Shown: piece after piece, positions 1 through 9,757 of the stretch
Position numbering within the stretch: position 1 is the stretch's first letter
Layout of the letters: each line of letters begins with the position of its first letter
From: Cadophora sp. MPI-SDFR-AT-0126
Lineage: Eukaryota > Ascomycota > Leotiomycetes > Helotiales > Ploettnerulaceae
Length of the DNA stretch: 64,000 nucleotides
NCBI GenBank assembly: GCA_020747065.1
Contig: JAGMVK010000004.1
Coordinates: 1,798,001-1,862,000 of the forward strand
Direction of reading: 5' to 3'
Program-made: the position numbers and the translations under genes
The notes under the pieces: model-generated
What the model was told of the DNA's origin: nothing
The model's database searches: none
What the model saw: the letters and a program-made list of their open reading frames with translations, nothing else

Positions 1-3000
1 CTGCTTTCCTACCCAGAAAACCACTTTTCAAAGCAGCACTAACTTACGACGCCATTTCGGTAAAGGTGTCTGTTTCACCGCTGAATAAACGTCTCGAAAT
101 ACTCATATCATCTGAAAATGAAGTAGTCAAATGCTACAAGCAGCTATTGCGCTGGAACTGCCGACCTAAATGGATCCACTGGAGTTCTTGACTTGTGCCT
201 CTACTCCGTAGGGACCTGCTAACGTTACTTTCGATAGGCTAGTGAGAGGAGTGACACTTATAATGAATAAAGTTGGGTGCATTCAAGCCATAGTTGCAGA
301 CAACCGGTGTCAACACTCTCGACCTTCCGAGTCACTGCCTCGTTGAGCCCAGCCTTGAATGAAGTGGGCTTAGCCTGTAGAGTTGGGGTTTACACGTATG
401 GCGATGTCCTGCAAACCACGCAAGGACTTTAACTCGTCTCTCAGGCAGATTATTGAGTACAGAAACCCTGGATGGCGGTATCGAATCGAAGAGACGGGAA
501 TTCGCGGCCGTGGGGCTTTTGGAGTCGAGGCAATCTCGTCTCGCAGTATCAGGAATGGTGGCCGGAACGGTTATGAACGTTGGGGGCGAAGGATGTGCCT
601 TGATTGTACCTAATGGAGAAGGCTTGGTGCTGGCTGGCGCAATCGTAGACTCCTACATATAAAATGTGAGGATCCAGAACCATCTCCCATAGAGCACGAG
701 ATGTAAGTTATCCATCCTTAATACCTGCCGGAACTCAACTACTGTGCAACATGCAAGTTTTGTAGGATGAATACTTACATAACTAAGAGAACGCAAACGA
801 AGCATCTTAAAATTCCGTGATTGATCACTGTCGAGGATATTTGCCACCAAGATAGATACCGCGGTGGGATCCAGTGCATAAAATCAAGTCGAGATTTCTT
901 TTATGTCGAGACTCGATGTTTCTAATACTAAGATACCTGAGATCTGTGCAATGTTTGGCGGGGATCCAATGCTTCTCTAAGTCCAAGGTCAAATACACGT
1001 CTTACGAATGTGATTGGAACTGGTGATGGTGACATGTCAAGAACACGGGACTTCGTGACGCAGGAGCCGATTTCAAATCCTGGAGATAGGATTGAGGATG
1101 TATAAGATGGGGAAGATGCTATAAATGAAGTTGTGCTGGGGGTTTCCATCTCGGACGAGGTTGTGGTGGGGGAGGTAAGTTAGGTAACGTCGAGGATGGT
1201 GCAAGAGAGGTTGGCTCTGATGACGCTGGCCTCCAGGCTAGTGACTCAGATGATGTATTGGGAAGCATTGTATAAGATTTTAGCTGCTGTGGTTTGTTTT
1301 TCCCCCTAGGACTCGTTTCTGATCAATTAACATACCTGAGGTTGATACAGTGCCAGTAGTCGGCAGGCTTGCAGATTCGGAAGTTGTCGTAACTTAAAAT
1401 TCAGGGCTCCACAGAGAAACAAGGCTCCAGGCTGGAGCAGCGATGGTAGGGTAGTACTAGGCAACTGATACTAACCAATATACGTTACCCCCACGCTACG
1501 TAAACACACCCTCGTGTACTAAAGATTGTGATTGAATCCACTTGTAGGTCTGCAATTCTTCTAAGAAGTAATACAATTGAAATAATGCAAACTTCTTAAA
1601 TAGCATTAACATAACTTTATCATTCCTTTAGAAGTACAACATAAAAGTGATAAATATATCTTACTAAATAAAACAGATTATATAAATAATTTCGTACTAT
1701 ATCTACTTCTATTATAATTCTTCCATTTAAGTGAGATAGGAAACAAAGCCTAATCAAAAAACGACGTACTAAAATAGTAGGTCTGAATGTTTCGCTACAA
1801 TTCACTAGTAATACTTCGAAATTTTCAAGTATAAAGTATGAAATCTAGTAAGGAAACACCTTCGATTACTATTAGTATGTCTCGCCTCTAAATCTTGACT
1901 ACGTCGTTCAAACTAATTTTCCAGGGATTTATCAAGTATACTCGCTCCCTTTGTTGTATTCATCTGGTCTATCGCAATTTTTCTCTACCAATCCTAGCTT
2001 TCAGACTCTAAAGAGATGTGCCGACATACTCGAGGGCTATTTATCTATGCGGGAATGTTGCTCCAGACCATAACAGGGACAACCTCTATGTGAGAAATCC
2101 CAAATCCTCGATTTTTCTTTCCATGAACTTTAAAAATACCAGAAGAGCATCTGATCTCACGGGCATACTTATAACGGTGGGGCAGTATACAAACGAGAGA
2201 CCTTCCTGAGTGTAGTAGCTGGTTTAGGAAAGTGGTCTGAGATCTGCGCAACCACATTCGAGCCAGCTGCTTTTGGGCATGCCTCGCATGGCCATAAATT
2301 GGAGTTGACGCCCGCTGTTTGTTGACACGTGTAGTTTGTTTCCAGGAAGACGATTCCTTGTGGCTTCTTTGAAAGACAATCAGCATCACAATTCGGTGCC
2401 AGCGCTGCGGCAACGTTATGTATTGGTGATATTCGTACTGTGTGTATCAACACGAACTTGAAGTACGTGGCCCGGGATCTCGATTGATCTTTTCAATCTC
2501 GGCAAATGAGCATGGTTTTGTACTCAGATGACAGGACCACTTGACCTTGGCAGCTAATTGGGAGGCTATCTCGCTTAATTGAAACAGGGGTTTTGTTTAT
2601 CCAGATCCTTTTCCCGCCCTTTTCCCATATTTACCGTCGGTACTGCATCCGGTACGGAATATACTAAGGACGGAACGTCAATAAAATGATCCACCATAAC
2701 ACATGGATTACTAGTTCATTTTGTGAGGCACCAAGGAACAAGGGTGGATGAAAGCCCTAACTGCATGAGTTCCCCGCAATCAGATGTCTCTCCAGACTTA
2801 CAGCAAAGCCGCCGTATCTCCAGGGGCAAAGTTACTCGAACCAAAGAGTCCCATGGTCGACCTTCGCTACCTCGGCGCCTTCGCCCGAGAAACGGAACGG
2901 CCACATGGTACACTTTAGATTGCAGATATATTGCCAACCCTCAAGTGTCTAGGACTTTCCATATCTGTAGCCGTCGGAGCGTGCACGCCGTGTCTAGCCC

Positions 3001-3266
3001 TTTCAGTAGTCGTTTGAAGCTACGGTGCCACCTATATACGTCCACCGATTGGTGGATGAGGCAATCGTGGGGTTAGGGGCGGAGCTGGCCATGTCTTGCT
3101 ACTGGGGTATGTCGTGGTTGGTCTGATGAGCAGGGTATCAGCGGCGTGATAGATTGCTCAAATAGCAGTACTTCGGAACCATTATTTTTCACATACCAGC
3201 TCATTCTCTGCGCCTCACCTCAGTATACTTATCTTATTCTGAGACTTTTTCTCCCTTCAAGCCACC
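1..3266. other. Gene-poor region, no supported gene
   Basis: I find no reading frame here with recognisable domains. The frames present are short, overlap one another on both strands and show no family motif. A minus-strand frame at about 2169-2453 has six cysteines and could be a piece of a small secreted protein, but no start or signal peptide supports it. The stretch just before 3267 is the AA9 promoter and 5' leader. Confidence 0.5.
1560..1990. other. AT-rich island, possible decayed repeat
   Basis: This stretch is visibly much richer in A and T, and in TA dinucleotides, than its flanks, with stops in every frame. In filamentous ascomycetes such patches are often old transposons degraded by RIP. 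No terminal repeats or recognisable protein fragments are visible, so the origin is inferred. Confidence 0.4.
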
Positions 3267-4662
3267 ATGAAGTTTCAAAACACGCTCCCCGCAGCAGCAG
3301 TGCTTTCTGTCGCGTCTGCTCATACAATTTTTGTTCAATTGACGGCTGGCGGAGTCACTAATGGTGAGTCTTTCTAGATGAGAGTATACGATAAGTTAGA
3401 GTACTGAAATTCTATAGCTGTCAGCTACGGCATCAGGACCCCAACTTATGATGGGGCATGTACAATAAGATCGAGTCTGGCAAGTTGCTGACAGATTACG
3501 CAGCCAATCACGGATGTATTGAGCAATGACATTGCTTGCAATGGTGGACCAAACCCAACGATGTCTTCGGACAAGGTCATCAATGTCAAGGCAGGCGAGA
3601 CGGTCAAAGCGACGTGGAGACATACTCTGACCAGTACACCGCTCTTCTCGAACCCTGCACGAAGTACTGACTTATTCTTATAGGTACTGCGGCAGATGTC
3701 ATCGATGCTAGTCACAAGGTTAGTTCACAATACTTTGAAAGTTTTCCAGTACTGAACCTCTCAGGGTCCTGTCATGGCATACATGAAGAAGGTAACAGAT
3801 GCGAAGACGGATAGTGGAATTGGAGGCGGATGGTTTAAGATATCTCAAGCAGGCTTGAACACTGGCAGTAGGCTTATCACCCAGCTCTCAACTTATGACT
3901 CACTAAAATCTACTGCAGCTGGAGTTTGGGCTGTCACGGATCTGGTACAGTGATCTGACCCAGAAGCCCAACCGCATCGCTAACAAGATAGATCTCCAAT
4001 GCAGGAATACAAGATATTACTATTCCAACATGTATCGAGGATGGACAGTATCTTCTGAGAGCCGAGTTGATTGCATTGCACAGTGGTAAGTGTCCCATAA
4101 TGGTCAGACAGGAGATGCTGACCTATATGAGCTGGATCTTCTCAAGGTGCTCAATTCTATGTGAGTGTTCCAGTTGGCAGAAGTGAGCATCGCTGACAAA
4201 ACCGAGATGGAATGCGCTCAAATCAATGTCACAGGAGGAAGCGGATCCGCCAAACCTGCAACCGTTTCCCTACCTGGTGCCTATTCTGTATGTGCTCTTC
4301 TTTGTACCCTACAAATGCACAATCTTACATCATCTGACGCCTCGCAGCCGAACGACCCCGGAATTCTGATCAACATCTACCAAACTCTCACATCCTACAC
4401 TATCCCTGGACCGGCACCATTCACTTGCGGTGCAGGAGGAAGCTCACCGACAACCCCACCAGCCAGTACACCAACAACTTTGATCACCAGCAAAAGTACC
4501 ACGAGCACGACAACCTCGAAAGCTGCCACATCATCGGCCGCCACTGGTGGAACTGCGCCATTGTACGGACAGTGCGGAGGACTCGACTGGAAGGGAGCCA
4601 CAGTTTGTGCCAGTGGAACCTGCAAGGCCAATGGTGCTTATTACAGCCAGTGCTTACCATGA
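3267..4662 (+). CDS. AA9 lytic polysaccharide monooxygenase with C-terminal CBM1
   Basis: A secreted copper enzyme that oxidatively cleaves cellulose or related glucans. My model has ten exons: 3267-3363, 3418-3455, 3504-3633, 3684-3718, 3765-3867, 3919-3944, 3992-4085, 4147-4160, 4207-4287 and 4348-4662. They sum to 933 nt (310 aa). Residues 1-18 are a signal peptide ending ...SVASA, leaving His19 as the mature N-terminus, the first copper ligand of the histidine brace. The second brace histidine is in DASHKGP (about residue 99), and the axial Tyr lies in GAQFY (about 179). A Ser/Thr/Pro linker leads to a CBM1 beginning LYGQCGG with the spaced cysteines of cellulose-binding modules. Intron 2 appears to use a GC donor at 3456, and exon 8 is only 14 nt. 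Length and architecture are normal for CBM1-bearing AA9. Family assignment is firm; substrate and regioselectivity cannot be read from sequence. Confidence 0.93.
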
Positions 4663-5410
4663 ACAAGGACAATTGGAGGCGTTATGGAGCTGCTCTCGCT
4701 CTGGTAGAATGGCCGGGACTAGACCTGAGCCGGTGCGATTGGAGGATCGAGTGGCTGCACTGGTTTTACTATTTTTCTGTGTACATATCTATGTACGTTG
4801 ATTATTTCTGTGTCTCCGGATCCTTTTCAGATATTGAAGCGTCCTCAACTTCTATGTCGGATGTATTGGAAGCAATGCTAAGCTAGCAAGCTGAGTGAAA
4901 TGCTTAGACCGACCAATTGAATTGTTAAATCGACAGTGTGTATATTGTTCTCTTGTCATTGCTTACCAGTAGCTCTCGAATTCTCTCTTTTTGGACGAAC
5001 TGTAAGAGACGGAAGATTTTTAATGTTGAATTACAAGGATCACAAGTGCCAGCATAGCGAGTGAACCACCCCCCACCCGAGACTGGCCTTCCAGCTTTGA
5101 GCGAAATCAAGCAATTCCAAGTCACTTGAGATTGGGAATATTAGAGATTTACATTGGCACGAATAGCAAGAACAAAGAAGCTTCTCAGAAGCCTCACATG
5201 CCAGCATATGCGCTTTAGCCAAGGCCTGATTCGCCACTGTTTCAGGTCAAGTTGAGCATGGAGCACTGAGCGACCGACTCCACATCCTGGGGGCTTTTGT
5301 CATACCGAACTTTTTACAAAAGGACGGGCTGTCCTTGGATTTCCCAGTCATCAGCTATCCTTAATCTCAGGCCAACGGAGTTTTTCTTCTGTTTCTTGCG
5401 ACAAGTCACA

Positions 5411-6100
5411 ATGCATATCTCCAGTCTAGTTGCCGCGTTCCTCGCTGTGACTCTGGGCTCGGCACGGACTGTGTACCTCATCCGCCACGGGGAAAAGCCT
5501 GCTGATGGTGGCAATGGTCTCACAGCCCAAGGCATGGAAAGGGCTCAGTGTCTGAGGGCTGTATTTGGGACGTCATCCGAGTACGACATTAGCTACATTA
5601 TTGCCGAGCAGCCCAAGTCCAGTAAGTTCGCCCTGCTTGTCTGATATCATCAGCAGTACATTTAAAATGCAAATGACACCTCGTCTCTTCTGAAATCGAG
5701 AATGCGATATAGTCTTACTAATCCCGTACAGGTGGCAAAAGAATTCGGCCTCTCATGACAGTTCAGCCACTAGCAAACGACTTAGGTCTGACAGTCGATA
5801 CCACTTGTGATCGAGATGACGCAGACTGCGTTGCGGATTTGGTCGATGGTTACAACAGCCCAGGAAACATATTGATTTGTTGGGAACATGATAATTTATC
5901 GGATATTGTAGAGGCTATGGGGTCCAAAAGTCCGCCTAGCTATCCAGATGATGCGTGAGTGTTCTCTTAAAGTTTCCTCGGTTCAAAAACAGGTTGAGAT
6001 GCTGACGGCATTTAGTTTCAACTTGATATGGACAGATCCTTCTCCATACAAAAATATCACGGCGATCACCTCGGAGGATTGTCCAGGTTTAGACAGCTGA
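5411..6100 (+). CDS. Small secreted histidine-phosphatase-like (phosphoglycerate mutase fold) protein
   Basis: My model has three exons (5411-5621, 5732-5954, 6016-6100), total 519 nt and 172 aa. Residues 1-18 look like a signal peptide (MHISSLVAAFLAV...). It is followed directly by VYLIRHGEKP, the RHG phosphohistidine motif of the histidine phosphatase superfamily. A second conserved histidine may be in ICWEHDN, which matches the usual position of the C-terminal catalytic His. At about 172 aa it is short but complete for small fungal members of the family. The ATG at 5411 is chosen because it gives the signal peptide. An upstream in-frame ATG at 5297 would bury it. The substrate is unknown. 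It could also be a non-catalytic secreted member. Confidence 0.8.
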
Positions 6101-7651
6101 AAGTTGAAGGTTCGGAAGTGGGGACGAGTGCCTTTAAGGATACAGCGAGAAGAGGTACAAGGAGGGAACTTCATTATTCTCCCCGTATGCAGCTGTGCCC
6201 TCTGTTTAATGCCACCGCATAGAATACTCGAACAATCAAGAGATAGCCGATGTTTCTTATATTTTTTAATGTATTTCGTTCGTAGTCCCACCCGTATTAC
6301 AGAGCGCTCGCTACCCCAGAACACCAAGAACATATTCCTCTCAAACATTCGGGGGGCAGTTTCGCATGCTGAGACGCTCCCACTGCCTCAATTTTCTGAT
6401 CCTCTTTTTTTTTTTTTTTTTTTTTGCCCATTCTCTCTTGTGTATTTCAAAGTCTTGGCCTCTATCCTGACGCTCAATTAAGTCCTTTCAAAGTTGTTGC
6501 TTTATACCACTTTTCTGCTCACTGGTTTGAGATCGATGGATGTCAATTACAACTCTTGAACCTACACAGAGCCAGATATGGATCTACCCGAGTCACCCAA
6601 GATAGATTTTGAGCTGCGTCAAGTGAAGAGATGGATCTGGATGCTGGACGAGTTGCAACACACCACTTCGATCGTGTAGATGATACAAGAGACGTCCTTA
6701 GCACAGGTTCGGTCCCTCATGGACGTGTTGAAACAGAGAGGAATTTAACGTACAATTCTTCATGATCTGACTTCTGTCATGAAACTAATGCTGCCATCTT
6801 CCCTAATACTGACATACGGCAGAATACACCCCACTCCCACAAGATCGGATAAAACGACCAGACTGAAGTTCACCAACCAACACAAACAGTGAGTATACCA
6901 GTAAAATGCCTTGGAGTGTCAGCATTCTCTCTCTATTCTACGACTTTCGCCCACGCCCTTTCCCACGGTCCAGTCCCCTTCTTTAACCATCTTCCATTCC
7001 AAATCCATAGACTGCCTTTCGTAATTTACCAGGAGGCCATGACAAACAAAAAAGCACTATGCTCAGATTCATCTTATCCACCTCACAACGCTATTCTCTT
7101 AGCCTGTTCAAACCCACAGAAAGCGACCAAGACCGAGAAAAGTACCGTATTACCCAATAAATGAATCGAATCCCGAATGGGTTTTGAACCGGCTGCACTC
7201 CCTTCGTCTGCACAAATATGCTGTGCCTTTGAGGGGCTTACGTCCAGTGGACCTGTCGGAGCTAGATGAAGATGAATCAATCAAGAGGGGGGGGAGGGTC
7301 TCTCAATCGGAGCGAGGAGCAATGATGCGGTGCGTCCGACTTGCTTTGCATCAACTCTTAGCTGACTTTAACAACATATTCCCAGGCGTGCGAAAGGGCA
7401 AGATTTTAACAATTAGGTTTCGGCGAATAGTTGGGCTAGACTGTTTGTATTTCATTCTCATGGCCCAAGTTGTAAATGTCTTCCCCTTTTCAGCTCAAGT
7501 GCTAGACGAGAACCTCAAAGCTTAATCTTTGATCCTTAAAATATGTATACTATAATCATGGCCTTACTTCCCAGGAACGAGAACAGAAACTTTACTTGAC
7601 CCAATTACTCGCTTGGCGCGGAGTCATAGCCGAGGAGCAAACCCTAACCCT
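6101..7651. other. Intergenic region with a poly(T) run
   Basis: No supported gene. It contains a run of about 21 T residues at 6405-6425. The open frames (for example 7184-7525) have no recognisable motif or signal. The region lies between the phosphatase-like gene and the left inverted repeat of the piggyBac-like element. Confidence 0.5.
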
Positions 7652-7682
7652 ATCCCATCGACCGCCATACACGCATTTTAGC
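7652..7682 (+). repeat. Left terminal inverted repeat of piggyBac-like element
   Basis: Begins ATCCCATCGACCGCCAT and ends CGCATTTTAGC. Both blocks recur in reverse complement at 9620-9653. The spacer is 3 nt here and 6 nt at the right end. Confidence 0.85.
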
Positions 7683-7796
7683 GTGGTGGGGCTTACAAGG
7701 ATCGTTACCCCTCGCAACGGCACATCAACACACCCTCCATATGATCGTTCTTGTGCTGAATCAAGAGCAATTCTCACTCAAATTAGCACAGAAAAG

Positions 7797-9557
7797 ATGG
7801 CGGAAGATATGCAACCTGATCCTATTCTTGATGGAACGTACCGACCTAAAGCGAAGCCGATTAAAGAAGGTTCCGGACCATTTATCCCTTTCCATTGCCT
7901 CGATTTCCAGCCTCAAATAAAGCTACCTCTTTCCGTCAGTTCTACTGATCCTTTTGCTATATTCTCTCTCTTTTTTACAGATGAAATACTCCAGGAAATA
8001 GTGGATTTTACAAATCAAAATATCAAAGAGCCTGATTTGTCTAAACCTCATTCTCGCTCTCACAGTTGGTACGATACTACGCTTCCTGAGATTAAAGTCT
8101 ACCTCGGAATATTGATCTATATGGGGCTACATATAGAGAATCAAATAGAGGACTATTGGTCTACAGATGAGGACAGCCCGCAACACGCAGTACGTAAATA
8201 TATGTCACGGAATCGCTTTGAAATCTTACACCGGAGGTTCTGTCTTTGTGCCCCTCCACCTAAGGGCACGAGATTACGCCCATTTGAGAGGGTAGAACCA
8301 CTCAATTCCCACGTTCAAAGAGTATCCCTTCGGCTTTGGACACCAGGCCGGAACGTTACTGTGGACGAGTGTATGCAACGCTTTACCGGACGAGCTTTTG
8401 AAACAACAACTATACCTTCTAAGCCTATACCGACAGGCTATAAAGTATGGGTAGTCGCCCAATTAGGCTACTTTTTACAGTGGACCTGGCATTCTAAAGG
8501 AGCTCAGGGGCCAGAGGGCGTGCGAGCTCCTGTAGCTCTTGGAGGGCCAAAGACGAATAGAGGTGCCGGCCTCTCTGGAAATCGTACGCAGGCTGTTGTA
8601 CCGCATCTGTTGTGTCGTTTGCCTCCCGCAAATTACATAGTATTGCTAGACAATCTCTTCGTGTCGAATAAGCTGATGATGTACCTCCGGGAGCTTGGAT
8701 TCGGTGCTATTGGTACAGCAAGACGGGATTCCGGGATCGTGCAAAGGCTCCTTACTTTGCAGGCAAATGCGAAGAAATCAGAGACCCGGATACCGTACAA
8801 CGCTCTCTTTACAGCCTGTAACACCAACAATACTGTGACCCAGGCTCTTTGGAACGATAACGCACCTACGCTTTTCATGATGAATTGCAACGATGGCTCT
8901 GGTACTGTCTCTACGATTCGCCATAAACCAAGTGAAACCTCTTCAAATGCGGCTATCTCTAGACCATGGTTTGGAGAGCAGAATAGCAAGGAATTAGATG
9001 AGCCCGCGTTTGCGTGGCTTTACAACCAATTCATGAATGCTGTCGACGTCGGGGACCAACTCAAGTCCTACAATTCCGGAGATAGGCCAATTCGTCGTGG
9101 AGGATGGCAAGCTCTTTGGAATTGGCTTCTTCAGACGGTTCTAGTCAATTCTTACCTTATATCGATACATGCCAACGTACAGAACCACTGGCAAGTTGAA
9201 GACGAGGATCGGTGGACAACACAGGTCAAATTCCGGAAAGAAATCATACGAGCATTGCTTCACTCTACTGGGTCTCCGTTGGGCACGAGGAAAAGGCGTT
9301 TCTCACACGGAAATATTGACGAATCTCTTATTCCGGCTGAGCGCCATCAGAAGCTACGAATGACGTGGAGAGGTGATTGTAAAGCGTGTCAAGGGGAAAG
9401 GTATGGAAAGCGCCGGCGAGTAGTTTTAGGGGAAACCTCGGCGAATATTCAGAGCTTTGGAAAGCGAAGTACAGTATATTTTGGCTGTAAACAGTGCAAC
9501 GTACACCTTTGTAAAGAAGGCCCTTGTTTTGATAGGTATCATGGCGCTGTAGAGTAG
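7797..9557 (+). CDS. PiggyBac-like transposase (DDE_Tnp_1_7 family)
   Basis: A 586-aa intronless transposase. The start at 7797 (MAEDMQ) is preferred; the frame is open further upstream, but that part would run across the left inverted repeat. Candidate catalytic aspartates of the DDD triad are seen in VDECMQRF (about residue 190), VLLDNLFV (about 285) and NAVDVGDQ (about 417), with the spacing expected of the family. The C-terminus carries a cysteine-rich domain with CKACQG, GCKQCNVHLC and CFDRYH, matching the zinc-binding end of piggyBac transposases. There are no frameshifts or internal stops, so the gene could still be functional. No host gene fusion is apparent. Confidence 0.9.
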   Translation: MAEDMQPDPILDGTYRPKAKPIKEGSGPFIPFHCLDFQPQIKLPLSVSSTDPFAIFSLFFTDEILQEIVDFTNQNIKEPDLSKPHSRSHSWYDTTLPEIKVYLGILIYMGLHIENQIEDYWSTDEDSPQHAVRKYMSRNRFEILHRRFCLCAPPPKGTRLRPFERVEPLNSHVQRVSLRLWTPGRNVTVDECMQRFTGRAFETTTIPSKPIPTGYKVWVVAQLGYFLQWTWHSKGAQGPEGVRAPVALGGPKTNRGAGLSGNRTQAVVPHLLCRLPPANYIVLLDNLFVSNKLMMYLRELGFGAIGTARRDSGIVQRLLTLQANAKKSETRIPYNALFTACNTNNTVTQALWNDNAPTLFMMNCNDGSGTVSTIRHKPSETSSNAAISRPWFGEQNSKELDEPAFAWLYNQFMNAVDVGDQLKSYNSGDRPIRRGGWQALWNWLLQTVLVNSYLISIHANVQNHWQVEDEDRWTTQVKFRKEIIRALLHSTGSPLGTRKRRFSHGNIDESLIPAERHQKLRMTWRGDCKACQGERYGKRRRVVLGETSANIQSFGKRSTVYFGCKQCNVHLCKEGPCFDRYHGAVE

Positions 9558-9619
9558 AGTAGAATTGACTGTATCCGACCCCGAAATGCGGCGTTCTGAT
9601 TGGCTCAACCCCCTGTCAG

Positions 9620-9653
9620 GCTAAAATGCGCAAGCGATGGCGGTCGATGGGAT
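9620..9653 (-). repeat. Right terminal inverted repeat of piggyBac-like element
   Basis: Reverse complement of the left repeat in two exact blocks (17 and 11 nt). It ends about 104 bp upstream of the amidohydrolase start codon, so the insertion sits in that gene's promoter or leader. Confidence 0.85.
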
Positions 9654-9757
9654 AATCGGGCTCCCCCCCCAATTGCAACTCACTCGCGTCCGTACCTGCC
9701 AACAAAAGAAGGGAGGGATCAAAGCACATTGTTTGAGCACCTGAAGTCATACCCGAG

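Larger units (their letters stand above)
7652..9653 (+). mobile_element. PiggyBac-like DNA transposon
   Basis: About 2.0 kb bounded by imperfect terminal inverted repeats. The 17 bases at 7652-7668 are exactly the reverse complement of 9637-9653. The 11 bases at 7672-7682 are the reverse complement of 9620-9630. The two blocks are separated by 3 nt on the left and 6 nt on the right. Between them lies one complete transposase gene. The outermost bases and the expected TTAA target duplication could not be placed, so the true ends may extend a few bases further. An intact reading frame plus recognisable ends suggests a relatively young insertion. Confidence 0.85.

Noticed and set aside
2169..2453. 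Minus-strand small cysteine-containing frame as a secreted peptide
   Set aside because: No signal peptide, an overlapping longer frame in another register, and no flanking splice model.
4395..4886. Overlapping frames in the AA9 linker and CBM1 exon
   Set aside because: They are other-frame shadows of the conserved CBM1 exon.
7640..7660. CCCTAACCCTA, telomere-like repeat near the piggyBac left end
   Set aside because: Fewer than two units of the telomeric hexamer, and it lies beside an inverted repeat. Chance is enough to explain it.
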